From Calditrichota bacterium (GTDB lineage Bacteria; Zhuqueibacterota; Zhuqueibacteria; Oleimicrobiales; Geothermoviventaceae): 5,691 nt of DNA. Position 1 is the first letter of the stretch. Every line of letters starts with the position of its first letter. The DNA lies in NCBI GenBank assembly GCA_013152765.1, contig JAADFT010000166.1:1-5691 (forward strand), read 5' to 3'. The position numbers were made by a program, and so were the translations under genes. This document shows, piece by piece, positions 1 to 5,576 of this stretch. The notes beneath the pieces were generated by a model that made no database searches, had not been told where the DNA came from, and saw only the letters and a list, made by a program, of their open reading frames with translations.

Positions 1-597
1 GTGTTTGTGGTGGCCTTCATCACGTTCTTCCTCCTGAAAGACGGCAACCGGATGAAAAAGGCCATCATCAGCCAGGTTCCCAACCGACATTTTGAACTGG
101 CTTTGAGCCTCTCGTACCGGATCAGCCAGCAGGTGAGCCGTTACGTGCGCGGCCAGTTTGTGGTGGCAATGATCGTGGGGCTTCTCTCGATTTTCGCCCT
201 GTACCTGCTGCACATTCGGTACTACATCTTCATCGGTGCCCTGGCTGGGTTGGCCAACATGATCCCGTACTTCGGGCCCATCGTTGGCGCAGTGCCGGCC
301 ATTGTCGTCGCCCTCATCGACACGGGCTCGATTCAGCCTGTGATTGGGATTGCCGTGGCTTTCGCCACCATCCAGCTCATCGACAACGTGCTGATTTCGC
401 CCACGGTGGTCTCGAAGAGTGTGGACCTGCATCCGCTGGTTGTGGCCGTGGTTGTCCTGGCTGGAGGCACTCTTGGAGGACTCGCCGGGATGCTCTTCGC
501 CGTGCCCATCGCAGGCAGCGTGAAGGTGACCATCGAGGAAGTGCAGCGGTACCTCAAGTTCCGCTCGCGCTTGCAGCAGTCGGGGGCCGGAGCGTGA
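1..597 (+). CDS. AI-2E family transporter (YdiK/PerM-like permease), C-terminal part, 5' truncated
   Basis: Integral inner-membrane protein of the AI-2E transporter family, whose members are linked to autoinducer-2 export, Na+/H+ antiport or general permease roles; the substrate cannot be told here. The 198 visible residues hold the family's C-terminal half: a hydrophobic segment at residues 2-12, a charged linker, R50-G-Q followed by two membrane spans (about 53-82), the hallmark N86-M-I-P-Y-F-G-P-I with G96-A-V-P-A, another span (about 111-127), then I132-S-P-x-V-x4-S-V-x-L-H-P, and a final Gly-rich span (about 146-172) before a basic tail. Whole family members are usually about 340-380 residues, so roughly 150-180 N-terminal residues lie left of the window. 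The GTG at base 1 is therefore most likely an internal Val codon, not the start. The gene converges on the nagB cluster and appears functionally unrelated to it. Family assignment is firm, function is not. Confidence 0.9.
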   Translation: MFVVAFITFFLLKDGNRMKKAIISQVPNRHFELALSLSYRISQQVSRYVRGQFVVAMIVGLLSIFALYLLHIRYYIFIGALAGLANMIPYFGPIVGAVPAIVVALIDTGSIQPVIGIAVAFATIQLIDNVLISPTVVSKSVDLHPLVVAVVVLAGGTLGGLAGMLFAVPIAGSVKVTIEEVQRYLKFRSRLQQSGAGA

Positions 598-631
598 CAA
601 AACCACGCGCGAGGCTGCCGGAATCGCACAA

Positions 632-659
632 TTAGCGGGAGAATAAATTCTCCCGCTGA
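632..659 (+). terminator. Strong hairpin after the AI-2E gene, probable transcript end
   Basis: A perfect 10-bp stem (634-643 with 648-657, GC-rich at its base) closes a TAAA loop. It can be extended by a T-G and a T-A pair to 632/659. It begins about 35 nt after the transporter stop codon, where a terminator or 3'-end-protecting hairpin is expected. It lacks a following T-run on the plus strand (next bases GAGCAGG), so it is not a textbook intrinsic terminator. The stem is also perfect on the minus strand, where AATTGTG follows. Confidence 0.45.
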
Positions 660-667
660 GCAGGCAC

Positions 668-687
668 GTGTCCGCCGAAGCGGACAC
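668..687 (-). other. Perfect 8-bp hairpin with a UUCG tetraloop on the minus strand
   Basis: GTGTCCGC (668-675) and GCGGACAC (680-687) pair perfectly around four bases. Read on the minus strand the loop is TTCG closed by a C-G pair, the exceptionally stable C(UUCG)G tetraloop; on the plus strand it is CGAA. The loop type suggests the minus-strand RNA is the one that folds, perhaps as a 3'-end or read-through-blocking element downstream of nagB. No T-run follows directly on either strand. Confidence 0.5.
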
Positions 688-736
688 ACCACCTCCGGCT
701 GGAGTTTGTTTCACAGATCAGGCAGAGTCCGACTGC

Positions 737-761
737 TCTTCCGAAAATTGCCCCCGGAAGA
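737..761. repeat. 7-bp inverted repeat
   Basis: TCTTCCG (737-743) pairs with CGGAAGA (755-761) around an 11-nt loop. It is perfect on both strands, so its direction is undecided. It is moderate in strength and recorded as part of the hairpin-rich gap; a chance origin is possible. Confidence 0.35.
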
Positions 762-806
762 ACCTTTCGCCAGCCAACAGCACCCTCCACGAAGGCGGAC
801 GGGCGA

Positions 807-838
807 AGCTGATGCGGTGGATTTACTCCGCCGCAGCT
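807..838 (+). repeat. Long imperfect hairpin with a 9-bp stem
   Basis: TGCGGTGGA (813-821) pairs with TCCGCCGCA (827-835) around the loop TTTAC. Eight pairs are Watson-Crick and one (818/830) is T-G. The stem extends by AGC/GCT (807-809 with 836-838) across a 3-nt bulge. The T-G position is a wobble in plus-strand RNA but an A-C mismatch in minus-strand RNA, so this structure favours the plus strand. Confidence 0.4.
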
Positions 839-920
839 CCTTCCAGCTACTCCCCTCGGACGCAACGCTCAGCAGCCGTGGACTCATCCGGGAACACACC
901 CTTTGGCGCTCACTCCACCT

Positions 921-970
921 CAAAAGACAGGGCAGGCCGAAAGAGGCACAAACACCTCTCCAACCTGCCC
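921..970 (-). terminator. Probable rho-independent terminator of the nagB transcript
   Basis: Read on the minus strand, GGGCAGG (970-964) pairs with CCTGCCC (936-930). Inside it AGAGG (959-955) pairs with CCTCT (946-942) around an 8-nt loop. The stem is followed at once by TGTCTTTT, a T-rich tract. The element begins 32 nt past the nagB stop codon, the expected place for the end of a minus-strand transcript carrying nagB. Confidence 0.65.
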
Positions 971-1002
971 AAGTTAAGCAAAGGGAAATAGAAACTACCC
1001 GC

Positions 1003-1746
1003 TTAGCCTTCGTACTTACCCGTCAGCTCGGCAGCGGCCTCTTTGTCCACAATGATCGTGGCCTTCGGGTGCATCTGCACGATCGTGGCCGGAACCATGG
1101 CCGTGATCGGGCCTTCCACCGTGATCTTGATGGCGTGCGCCTTGTTCTTGCCGCTGGCCAGCAGCAACAGCTGCCGCGCCTCCATGATCGTCCCGATGCC
1201 CATCGTGATGGCGTACTTCGGCACCTCGTCGATGGACTTGAAGAAGCGGGCGTTGTCCTGGCGTGTTTTCTCCGTCAGGGTCTTGATGCGCGTGCGGGAA
1301 CCCAGCGAGGAACCCGGCTCGTTGAAAGCGATGTGGCCGTTCGCGCCAATGCCCAGCACCTGCAGGTCGATGCCGCCCGCCTTCTTGATCCGCTCCTCGT
1401 ACCAGCGGCAGTGCTCTTCGACGTCGTCAGCCATGCCGTGGGGGATGTGCACGCGGCTGGGATCGATGTTGATGTGCTTGAACAGGTTTTCCCACATGAA
1501 GTAGTGGTAGCTCTGATCGTGTTCCGGCGGCAGACCCACGTACTCGTCCAGGTTGAACGTGGTGACTTTGGAAAAATCCAGACCTTCTTCCTTGTGCAGC
1601 CGGATCAGCTCTTTGTACAGGCCCAGCGGCGTGCTGCCAGTGGCCAGACCAAGCACACAGTCCGGTTTCCGACGAACCAGCGCCGCTACGATCTTCGCAG
1701 CCTCTTTGCTCATGTCATCGTAGTCTTCTTTGACGAGCACTAACAT
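1003..1746 (-). CDS. nagB: Glucosamine-6-phosphate deaminase NagB
   Basis: Cytoplasmic enzyme converting glucosamine-6-phosphate to fructose-6-phosphate and ammonia, the exit of amino-sugar catabolism into glycolysis. The 247 residues carry the family motifs: phosphate-binding G33-L-A-T-G-S-T-P-L-G, T63-F-N-L-D67-E-Y with the catalytic Asp, and G134-A-N-G-H138-I-A-F-N-E143-P with the ring-opening His and its Glu partner, then S150-R-T-R-I-K. Numbering runs five below the E. coli enzyme (266 residues), so D67, H138 and E143 match D72, H143 and E148. E. coli Asp141 is Asn136 here, as I recall for the Bacillus subtilis type, and the E. coli C-terminal extension is absent, so the protein resembles the short forms that are often non-allosteric (inference). 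ATG at 1746 is preceded by a near-ideal AGGAGGTGA with a 7-nt gap after AGGAGG. It is the last gene of the minus-strand cluster, 147 bp after the GlmU-like gene and just before a terminator. Confidence 0.96.
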   Translation of the reverse strand: MLVLVKEDYDDMSKEAAKIVAALVRRKPDCVLGLATGSTPLGLYKELIRLHKEEGLDFSKVTTFNLDEYVGLPPEHDQSYHYFMWENLFKHINIDPSRVHIPHGMADDVEEHCRWYEERIKKAGGIDLQVLGIGANGHIAFNEPGSSLGSRTRIKTLTEKTRQDNARFFKSIDEVPKYAITMGIGTIMEARQLLLLASGKNKAHAIKITVEGPITAMVPATIVQMHPKATIIVDKEAAAELTGKYEG

Positions 1747-1893
1747 CGTCTCACCTCCTGCTGTTTGGGGTTTCTGGTTCTTACCGTTCCGCTACCCCCT
1801 TCCGATTACAACCGCCCGGGTTCACTCAAACCTGTTTGCCACCGAACGCCCTCACGACTTCTGCTGCCGAAGCAAACCGGCTGCCCGGCCGGC
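1747..1893 (-). other. 147-bp spacer between GlmU-like gene and nagB
   Basis: The spacer starts (minus strand) with a small GC-rich dyad at 1892-1877, CCGGC-CGGGCA-GCCGG, one base after the stop codon. TTTGCTT follows, so a weak intrinsic terminator or attenuator is possible. Around 1800-1835 a TTGAGT-like and a TAAT-containing element occur, but spacing and match to a sigma-70 promoter are poor. The spacer is long enough for nagB to have its own promoter; none can be named with confidence. No open frame of note is seen. Confidence 0.35.
1751..1759 (-). promoter_or_regulatory. Strong nagB ribosome binding site
   Basis: AGGAGGTGA on the minus strand is a nine-base match to the anti-Shine-Dalgarno sequence. 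AGGAGG ends 7 nt before the ATG at 1746. It fixes the nagB start and suggests high translation independent of the gene upstream. Confidence 0.85.
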
Positions 1894-3144
1894 TCACTTG
1901 GCCGATTTGTCCAGCACCTTCGGCACCGGCAGTTCGTAGATGTGGCGCAACACGGCGATCTGGGCTTCGGTCAGCTCCTTGTCGCGGCGAGCCATCACGC
2001 GCCGGGCCGTTTCCAGCGTTTTCTCGAAGTCGTACTTGATCATGCCGCCCGGACCGCCCCAGTGGAACGACGGGATGAAGCGAGGAGGAAAGCCTGCGCC
2101 GTACACGTTGCACGCAACACCCACAACCGTCCCGGTGTTGAACATCGTGTTGATGCCGCTCTTGGAATGGTCGCCCATGAACAGGCCGACGAACAGGCTC
2201 CCGCTGTCCACCAGCGTCTCGTTGATCTGCACCTTGACGTTGGCGTAGTTGTTCTTCAGGTCGCTGTTGTTGGTGTCGGCGCCCAGATTCACCCACATGC
2301 CCAAGTAGGCGTGGCCCAGGAACCCTTCGTGCTGCTTGTTGGAGTAGGAGTGGACAATCGACTCTTCCACCTCGCCACCCACCTTGCACACCTCGCCAAT
2401 CGCCGTGCCTTCGTAAATCTTTGCCCCCACCTTGATGGCCGATTTCGGCCCGATGTACGTCGGTCCCTCGATCACCGCGTTGGCCATGATCTTGGCGCCC
2501 TCGGCGATGTACACCGGTCCGCTCTCCGCGTCGATGATCACCCCGGGCCACAACTTGGCGCCTTCACCCACGAAGATGTTCTCCTTGGCCAGGAGTGTCA
2601 CATCCGGGTAGATCTTGCCCAGAATCTGGCCACCCTGTCCGCGTTCCGCGAATTCGCGCTCGATTTCCTCGCCGTTGTGGTGCACCAGGTCCCACGGGTA
2701 GTGGATCAGCGTGGCCTCGACCTCCACCTCGGGCAACCCAGCGAAGTCCTCGCGCGTCAAAGGCTGCCCCATTTTGCCGGCCAGGGCCTGCGCTTTGTCT
2801 TCCGGAACCCAGGCGGCCACCACTTCGTCGCCCTGCACGTACACCGCCGGCTTACCCGCTTGCACTGCCTTGGCCAGTTCCGGCCGGGCCAGCACCCGCC
2901 CGTTCACGAACAGCCCGGCGCCTGCGGGCAGGCTGTTCACCTGGGCATCGCCAGCCACTTCTTTCTCCACGTCGGCAAGGTAGCTACGGCAGTGCAGTGC
3001 CAGTTTGTTCGGTGCAAAAACCCGCACAATTTTCTCGCGTAAGCTGCTCATGCCGCAACGCAACTCGTACGCAGGTCGCGTTAGCGCCAACGGATTCAGG
3101 TTCTCAGCCCGATCGTCTTCGAAAATGCACAGCCATCCGTCCAT
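1894..3144 (-). CDS. GlmU-like sugar-phosphate nucleotidyltransferase / N-acetyltransferase (alternative GlmU family)
   Basis: Probably makes UDP-GlcNAc or a related nucleotide sugar: acetyl transfer to glucosamine-1-phosphate by the C-terminal domain, uridylyl transfer by the N-terminal one. The 416 residues match the architecture of the alternative bacterial GlmU family (NTP_transf_4 plus left-handed beta-helix). Residues 4-40 hold the family's opening block (F8-E-D-D, N17-P-L-A-L-T-R-P, E27-L-R-C-G, L35-R-E-K). From about 178 to 345 run hexapeptide repeats (for example I190-F-V-G-E-G, V211-Y-I-A-E-G, A236-I-K-V-G-A). The block S268-N-K, G277-H-A-Y-L-G, V285-N-L-G-A and S294-D-L-K-N-N-Y resembles the GlmU acetyltransferase site. 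The classical GlmU N-terminal LxAGxGTRM loop is not seen, so nucleotidyltransfer rests on family membership. The start at 3144 has GGAGG six nt upstream. Neighbours handle GlcNAc and MurNAc recycling, fitting a cell-wall precursor role. The exact nucleotide and sugar are uncertain; a non-transferring beta-helix acetyltransferase is the alternative. Confidence 0.85.
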   Translation of the reverse strand: MDGWLCIFEDDRAENLNPLALTRPAYELRCGMSSLREKIVRVFAPNKLALHCRSYLADVEKEVAGDAQVNSLPAGAGLFVNGRVLARPELAKAVQAGKPAVYVQGDEVVAAWVPEDKAQALAGKMGQPLTREDFAGLPEVEVEATLIHYPWDLVHHNGEEIEREFAERGQGGQILGKIYPDVTLLAKENIFVGEGAKLWPGVIIDAESGPVYIAEGAKIMANAVIEGPTYIGPKSAIKVGAKIYEGTAIGEVCKVGGEVEESIVHSYSNKQHEGFLGHAYLGMWVNLGADTNNSDLKNNYANVKVQINETLVDSGSLFVGLFMGDHSKSGINTMFNTGTVVGVACNVYGAGFPPRFIPSFHWGGPGGMIKYDFEKTLETARRVMARRDKELTEAQIAVLRHIYELPVPKVLDKSAK

Positions 3145-3405
3145 CTTACTCCTCCGTGTGTGTCCAGTCGCTTCTCACCGCCAACCCCGTCACCGCAAAT
3201 CAGCTTTTCCCCCACCTCCTGCATTCGCTGGAATCGGGGCAAAAATCGCGTGTTCGTCATGACTCCCCGACCACAAGGGGAACACAAGCTTTAGCTACCG
3301 AGCGTTTCTACTTCCCCAGACTGCTGCACGCGGAAACAAACCTGCGTCTTCTCACCGCCGCCGACATCTCCCCCGGATCCAGCCGTCCTTTCCGGCCCAA
3401 ACTGT
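3145..3405 (-). other. 261-bp gap between anmK and the GlmU-like gene
   Basis: There is no convincing gene. Minus-strand short frames exist (a 19-codon one from 3367 and a 63-codon one running into the GlmU-like gene), but neither has a well-spaced ribosome binding site or protein-like composition. The gap holds the attenuator-like element at 3241-3285, an 8-bp palindrome GTCATGAC at 3256-3263, and a 12-bp direct repeat (3171-3182 and 3348-3359). Its length suggests the GlmU-like gene may have its own promoter or a regulated read-through, but no clear -35/-10 pair could be read. Confidence 0.45.
3241..3285 (-). terminator. Possible weak terminator or attenuator after anmK
   Basis: On the minus strand GTGTT (3285-3281) and CCCC (3280-3277) pair with GGGG (3268-3265) and AACAC (3254-3250). 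This leaves an 8-nt loop and a 10-nt one-sided bulge that contains most of the GTCATGAC palindrome. GCGA and a five-T run (3245-3241) follow. The layout resembles an intrinsic terminator but the bulge weakens it. It could partly end the kinase-anmK transcript. Confidence 0.3.
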
Positions 3406-4608
3406 TCAGGGCAAACAAATCTTCCCGAGTACTGTGGGGCGCTTCGCCCCGGTGGCTCCGGGGCAATTCCCGGGTAAGCCGTGCACAGCTTCGTTGGCCA
3501 GAACCGCAAAGGCCATGGCCTCCTTCGCATCCGGATCGATCCCCACCTCGTCGATGGTGCGAAGCGTGACCCACGGCAGGTACTCGTGCAGCATGTGGAG
3601 CAAGAAGGGATTCCTCGCTCCGCCGCCGCTCACCAGGATTTCGTCCACCGGCATTTTGGGGAGCACGAAATCGTTGATTGCCTCAGCCACGCTCCGGGCC
3701 GTGAACGCGGTCACCGTGGCCAGCACGTCCTCCGGGTACAAACCGCGTCGCGGTGCCTCTTCCGCCAGCCGCTGCGCAAAAGCGCGCCCAAACGCCTCGC
3801 GCCCCGTGCTCTTGGGCGGCAGGCGGCGAAAGTAAGCCTCCCGCATCAGGCGGTCCAGCCACTCGTTGTCGATCCGGCCGGCGCTGGCGTGCTGCCCACC
3901 GACGTCCATCGGCTCCCCCCAGTAGATCTCCGCCAGCGTGTCGATCATGGCGTTGCCGGGTCCGGTGTCAAACGCGAACACATCTTCCAGGGCCGCGTTT
4001 TTCGGCAGCACCGTCACGTTGGCAATGCCGCCAATGTTCAGCGCCACCACATTTCGGCCGAGATGCCGCAGCGCAAGCCAGTCGAAGTACGGCACCAGCG
4101 GGGCACCTTCGCCGCCAACGGCCAGGTCCGACACGCGGAAATCCGCTACCGTCGGCACACCTGTCTTCTTGGCAATCACCGCCGGTTCGGCAATCTGGAC
4201 CGTCGCGCGCGTCCGACTGCCGAGGAAATCCACAGCCTCCGGGAAATGACCGATGGTCTGCCCGTGCGAACCGATCAGATCGATTTCCTGGAGCGACAGC
4301 CCGGCCTGGGCCACCACCTCCCGTGCGGCATCGGCAAAAAGCTCGCCCAAGCGCATGTTCAGCCGGGCAACCTCCGCCAGGCGCACGGCCTCGGCCTGCG
4401 CCACCGCCAGCACGGCTTCCCGGACCGAGCGCGGGTAGGCCACTGTGCCAAAGTGCTGCAGACGAAACGTCGCTTCCGGGCCCACACCCCGAATCTCCAC
4501 CACAGCCACGTCAACGCCGTCCGCAGAGGTGCCCGACATCAACCCGAGCACACGCTTTGGATCTTTGCCGAGCAGTTCTCCCCAGGAAAACCCGTCGGTT
4601 TTCGTCAC
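3406..4608 (-). CDS. anmK: Anhydro-N-acetylmuramic acid kinase AnmK
   Basis: Cytoplasmic peptidoglycan-recycling enzyme that uses ATP and water to open the 1,6-anhydro ring of anhydro-MurNAc and phosphorylate it, giving MurNAc-6-phosphate for the MurQ etherase. The 400 residues carry the family's landmarks: L23-M-S-G-T-S-A-D-G-V-D (phosphate loop), G113-S-H-G-Q-T, A155-D-F-R-x2-D-L-A-x-G-G-E-G-A-P-L-V-P (region of the catalytic Asp), N191-I-G-G-I-A-N, F213-D-T-G-P-G-N, P265-K-S-T-G-R-E, S327-G-G-G-A-R-N-P, and the C-terminal G-x2-P-x2-T-G-A. E. coli AnmK has 369 residues. The start chosen is GTG at 4608, which overlaps the kinase stop as GTGA; a longer frame reaching 4830 only runs antisense-free through the kinase gene in another frame and has no AnmK homology. 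The resulting N-terminus has about 15 residues more before the phosphate loop than E. coli. The 4-bp overlap implies translational coupling with the kinase upstream. Identity is firm. Confidence 0.96.
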   Translation of the reverse strand: MTKTDGFSWGELLGKDPKRVLGLMSGTSADGVDVAVVEIRGVGPEATFRLQHFGTVAYPRSVREAVLAVAQAEAVRLAEVARLNMRLGELFADAAREVVAQAGLSLQEIDLIGSHGQTIGHFPEAVDFLGSRTRATVQIAEPAVIAKKTGVPTVADFRVSDLAVGGEGAPLVPYFDWLALRHLGRNVVALNIGGIANVTVLPKNAALEDVFAFDTGPGNAMIDTLAEIYWGEPMDVGGQHASAGRIDNEWLDRLMREAYFRRLPPKSTGREAFGRAFAQRLAEEAPRRGLYPEDVLATVTAFTARSVAEAINDFVLPKMPVDEILVSGGGARNPFLLHMLHEYLPWVTLRTIDEVGIDPDAKEAMAFAVLANEAVHGLPGNCPGATGAKRPTVLGKICLP

Positions 4609-5576
4609 GAAGCCTTCCCCAGCAGGTTGTCCAGCACGGACCCCGTCACGGACACCGCTTCCTTCTGCAGGCCGATTACGGCGGCACCAAGGGCCGGGTC
4701 CAGAAGCGGGTCGACAATGGCGTGTTTCACGCCCGCTTCGTCCAGAACTCGTTTCATGCCCGGCTCCAGAACAGCCCGCTGTTTGAACACGCTTCCAATC
4801 GGCGCAATTTTCACGGTGTCCGTGGACCACGTCAGGCGCTTGGCCACCGCAGCAGCCAGGCGCCCGAGTTCTTCACCGGCCCGATTCACGATTTCCTGCG
4901 CAACCGCGTCGCCCTGGGCCGCCACTTCGAAGACCAGCGGCGCCAGAGCGGCCACCCCAGCGCGGTCCAGATCGCCCTGGTAGACCCGCGGGATTACGCG
5001 GTCGATGCGCTCCACGCCCAGATGCTTTTCCAGAGCTTCCCGCAACGCCGTGCGCGGACCACGACCGTCCAGGTCTTTCAACGCTGCGATCAGAGCCTGC
5101 TGGCCAATCCAGTAGCCGCTCCCCTCGTCGCCCAACAGGTACCCCCAGCCGCCGCTGCGCTCCACGCGTCCGTCTGCACCTTTGCCAAAGCAGATGGTTC
5201 CGGTGCCGGAAATCACGATGATCCCTTCGCCTCCGGCAAACGCCCCCGCCAGTGCAGCCGCCGCGTCGCTGTCCACCGTTGAGCGCTGCGACAGGCCCAG
5301 ATTCGCTACGACTTTCGACACGGCCTCGCGGTCCGAGGGGCGCCCCACGCCAGCCAGCGCCACGACCAGGTGGCGCACCTGGGGAACTTCCACTTTCGCT
5401 TTTTGCAGCGCGGCTTCAATCGTTTCGCGCAACACCTCGGCCAGCTTCTCGCCGCCGATCACCTGGTAGTTGGAGGTGCCGCCCTGCGCCCGGGCCAGCA
5501 CCCGGCCGTCCAGCGCCACAACCGCCACATTTGTGCTCGTGCCCCCGCCATCCACGCCAACCACAACTTCCGTCAT
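4605..5576 (-). CDS. BadF/BadG/BcrA/BcrD-type N-acetylhexosamine kinase (GlcNAc and/or MurNAc kinase)
   Basis: Cytoplasmic ATP-dependent sugar kinase of the ASKHA fold, expected to phosphorylate the 6-hydroxyl of GlcNAc or MurNAc released from cell wall. The 323 residues show G7-V-D-G-G-G-T-S-T-N (phosphate 1), G33-T-S-N-Y (sugar contact in relatives), L74-A-G-V-G-R, D102-S-D104-A-A-A-A-L-A-G-A with the likely catalytic Asp, I122-S-G-T-G-T (phosphate 2), and G142-G-W-G-Y-L-L-G-D-E-G-S-G-Y-W-I-G, diagnostic of this kinase group. It is not a ROK-type NagK. Characterised relatives include eukaryotic GlcNAc kinase and clostridial MurK, which accepts both sugars. ATG at 5576 is chosen because AGGAG lies 7 nt upstream; a TTG at 5618 would add 14 residues that do not look like the family. 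The gene overlaps anmK by 4 bp, and the pairing supports cell-wall sugar salvage. The choice between GlcNAc and MurNAc cannot be made from sequence alone. Confidence 0.9.
   Translation of the reverse strand: MTEVVVGVDGGGTSTNVAVVALDGRVLARAQGGTSNYQVIGGEKLAEVLRETIEAALQKAKVEVPQVRHLVVALAGVGRPSDREAVSKVVANLGLSQRSTVDSDAAAALAGAFAGGEGIIVISGTGTICFGKGADGRVERSGGWGYLLGDEGSGYWIGQQALIAALKDLDGRGPRTALREALEKHLGVERIDRVIPRVYQGDLDRAGVAALAPLVFEVAAQGDAVAQEIVNRAGEELGRLAAAVAKRLTWSTDTVKIAPIGSVFKQRAVLEPGMKRVLDEAGVKHAIVDPLLDPALGAAVIGLQKEAVSVTGSVLDNLLGKAS

Larger units (their letters stand above)
598..1002. other. Convergent intergenic region, hairpin-rich, no convincing gene
   Basis: These 405 bp separate the stop codons of two convergent genes. 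Both strands carry short open frames (for example 632-865 on minus and 668-991 on plus), but none has a recognisable family, a convincing ribosome binding site or protein-like composition. Inverted repeats lie at 632-659, 668-687, 737-761, 807-838 and 930-970; the first and last are the likeliest ends of the flanking transcripts. I found no tRNA, and no clear RNase P, tmRNA, 6S or SRP RNA signature. A small structured RNA here remains possible but unproven. Confidence 0.6.

Noticed and set aside
700..800. Resemblance to SRP (4.5S) RNA on the minus strand (GGTGCTGTT, then GGAAGAGCAG)
   Set aside because: The conserved domain IV with its GGAA loop closed by the CAGG...CAGC internal loops cannot be built. 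The similarity is limited to short words.
860..900. GATGAGTCC on the minus strand, like part of a hammerhead ribozyme core
   Set aside because: The preceding CUGAUGA context and the required GAAA after a stem II are missing.
706..1743. 345-codon plus-strand frame crossing the intergenic gap and antisense of nagB
   Set aside because: Most of it mirrors nagB codons. The remainder crosses the terminator region and has no family resemblance.
3096..3287. 63-codon minus-strand frame overlapping the start of the GlmU-like gene
   Set aside because: It overlaps a well-supported gene by 49 bp, has no usable ribosome binding site and shows no recognisable protein features.
3308..3367. 19-codon basic peptide frame on the minus strand after anmK
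   Set aside because: The only SD-like sequence touches the ATG with no spacing. There is no family and no sign of a leader peptide for these pathways.
3430..3475. GC-rich hairpins near the 3' end of anmK
   Set aside because: They lie inside the coding sequence for the conserved C-terminal Gly/Pro motif and are explained by codon composition, with no T-run following.
4609..4830. N-terminal extension of anmK to an ATG at 4830
   Set aside because: The 74 extra residues are an out-of-frame reading of the kinase gene and do not resemble AnmK. The GTG at 4608 fits family length and the overlap pattern.
1765..5282. Very long plus-strand open frames opposite the cluster (for example 1765-3042, 3481-4983, 3753-5282)
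   Set aside because: They are antisense to genes with clear families, are rich in Arg, His, Pro and Ala as expected from GC-rich reverse reading, and have no recognisable domains.
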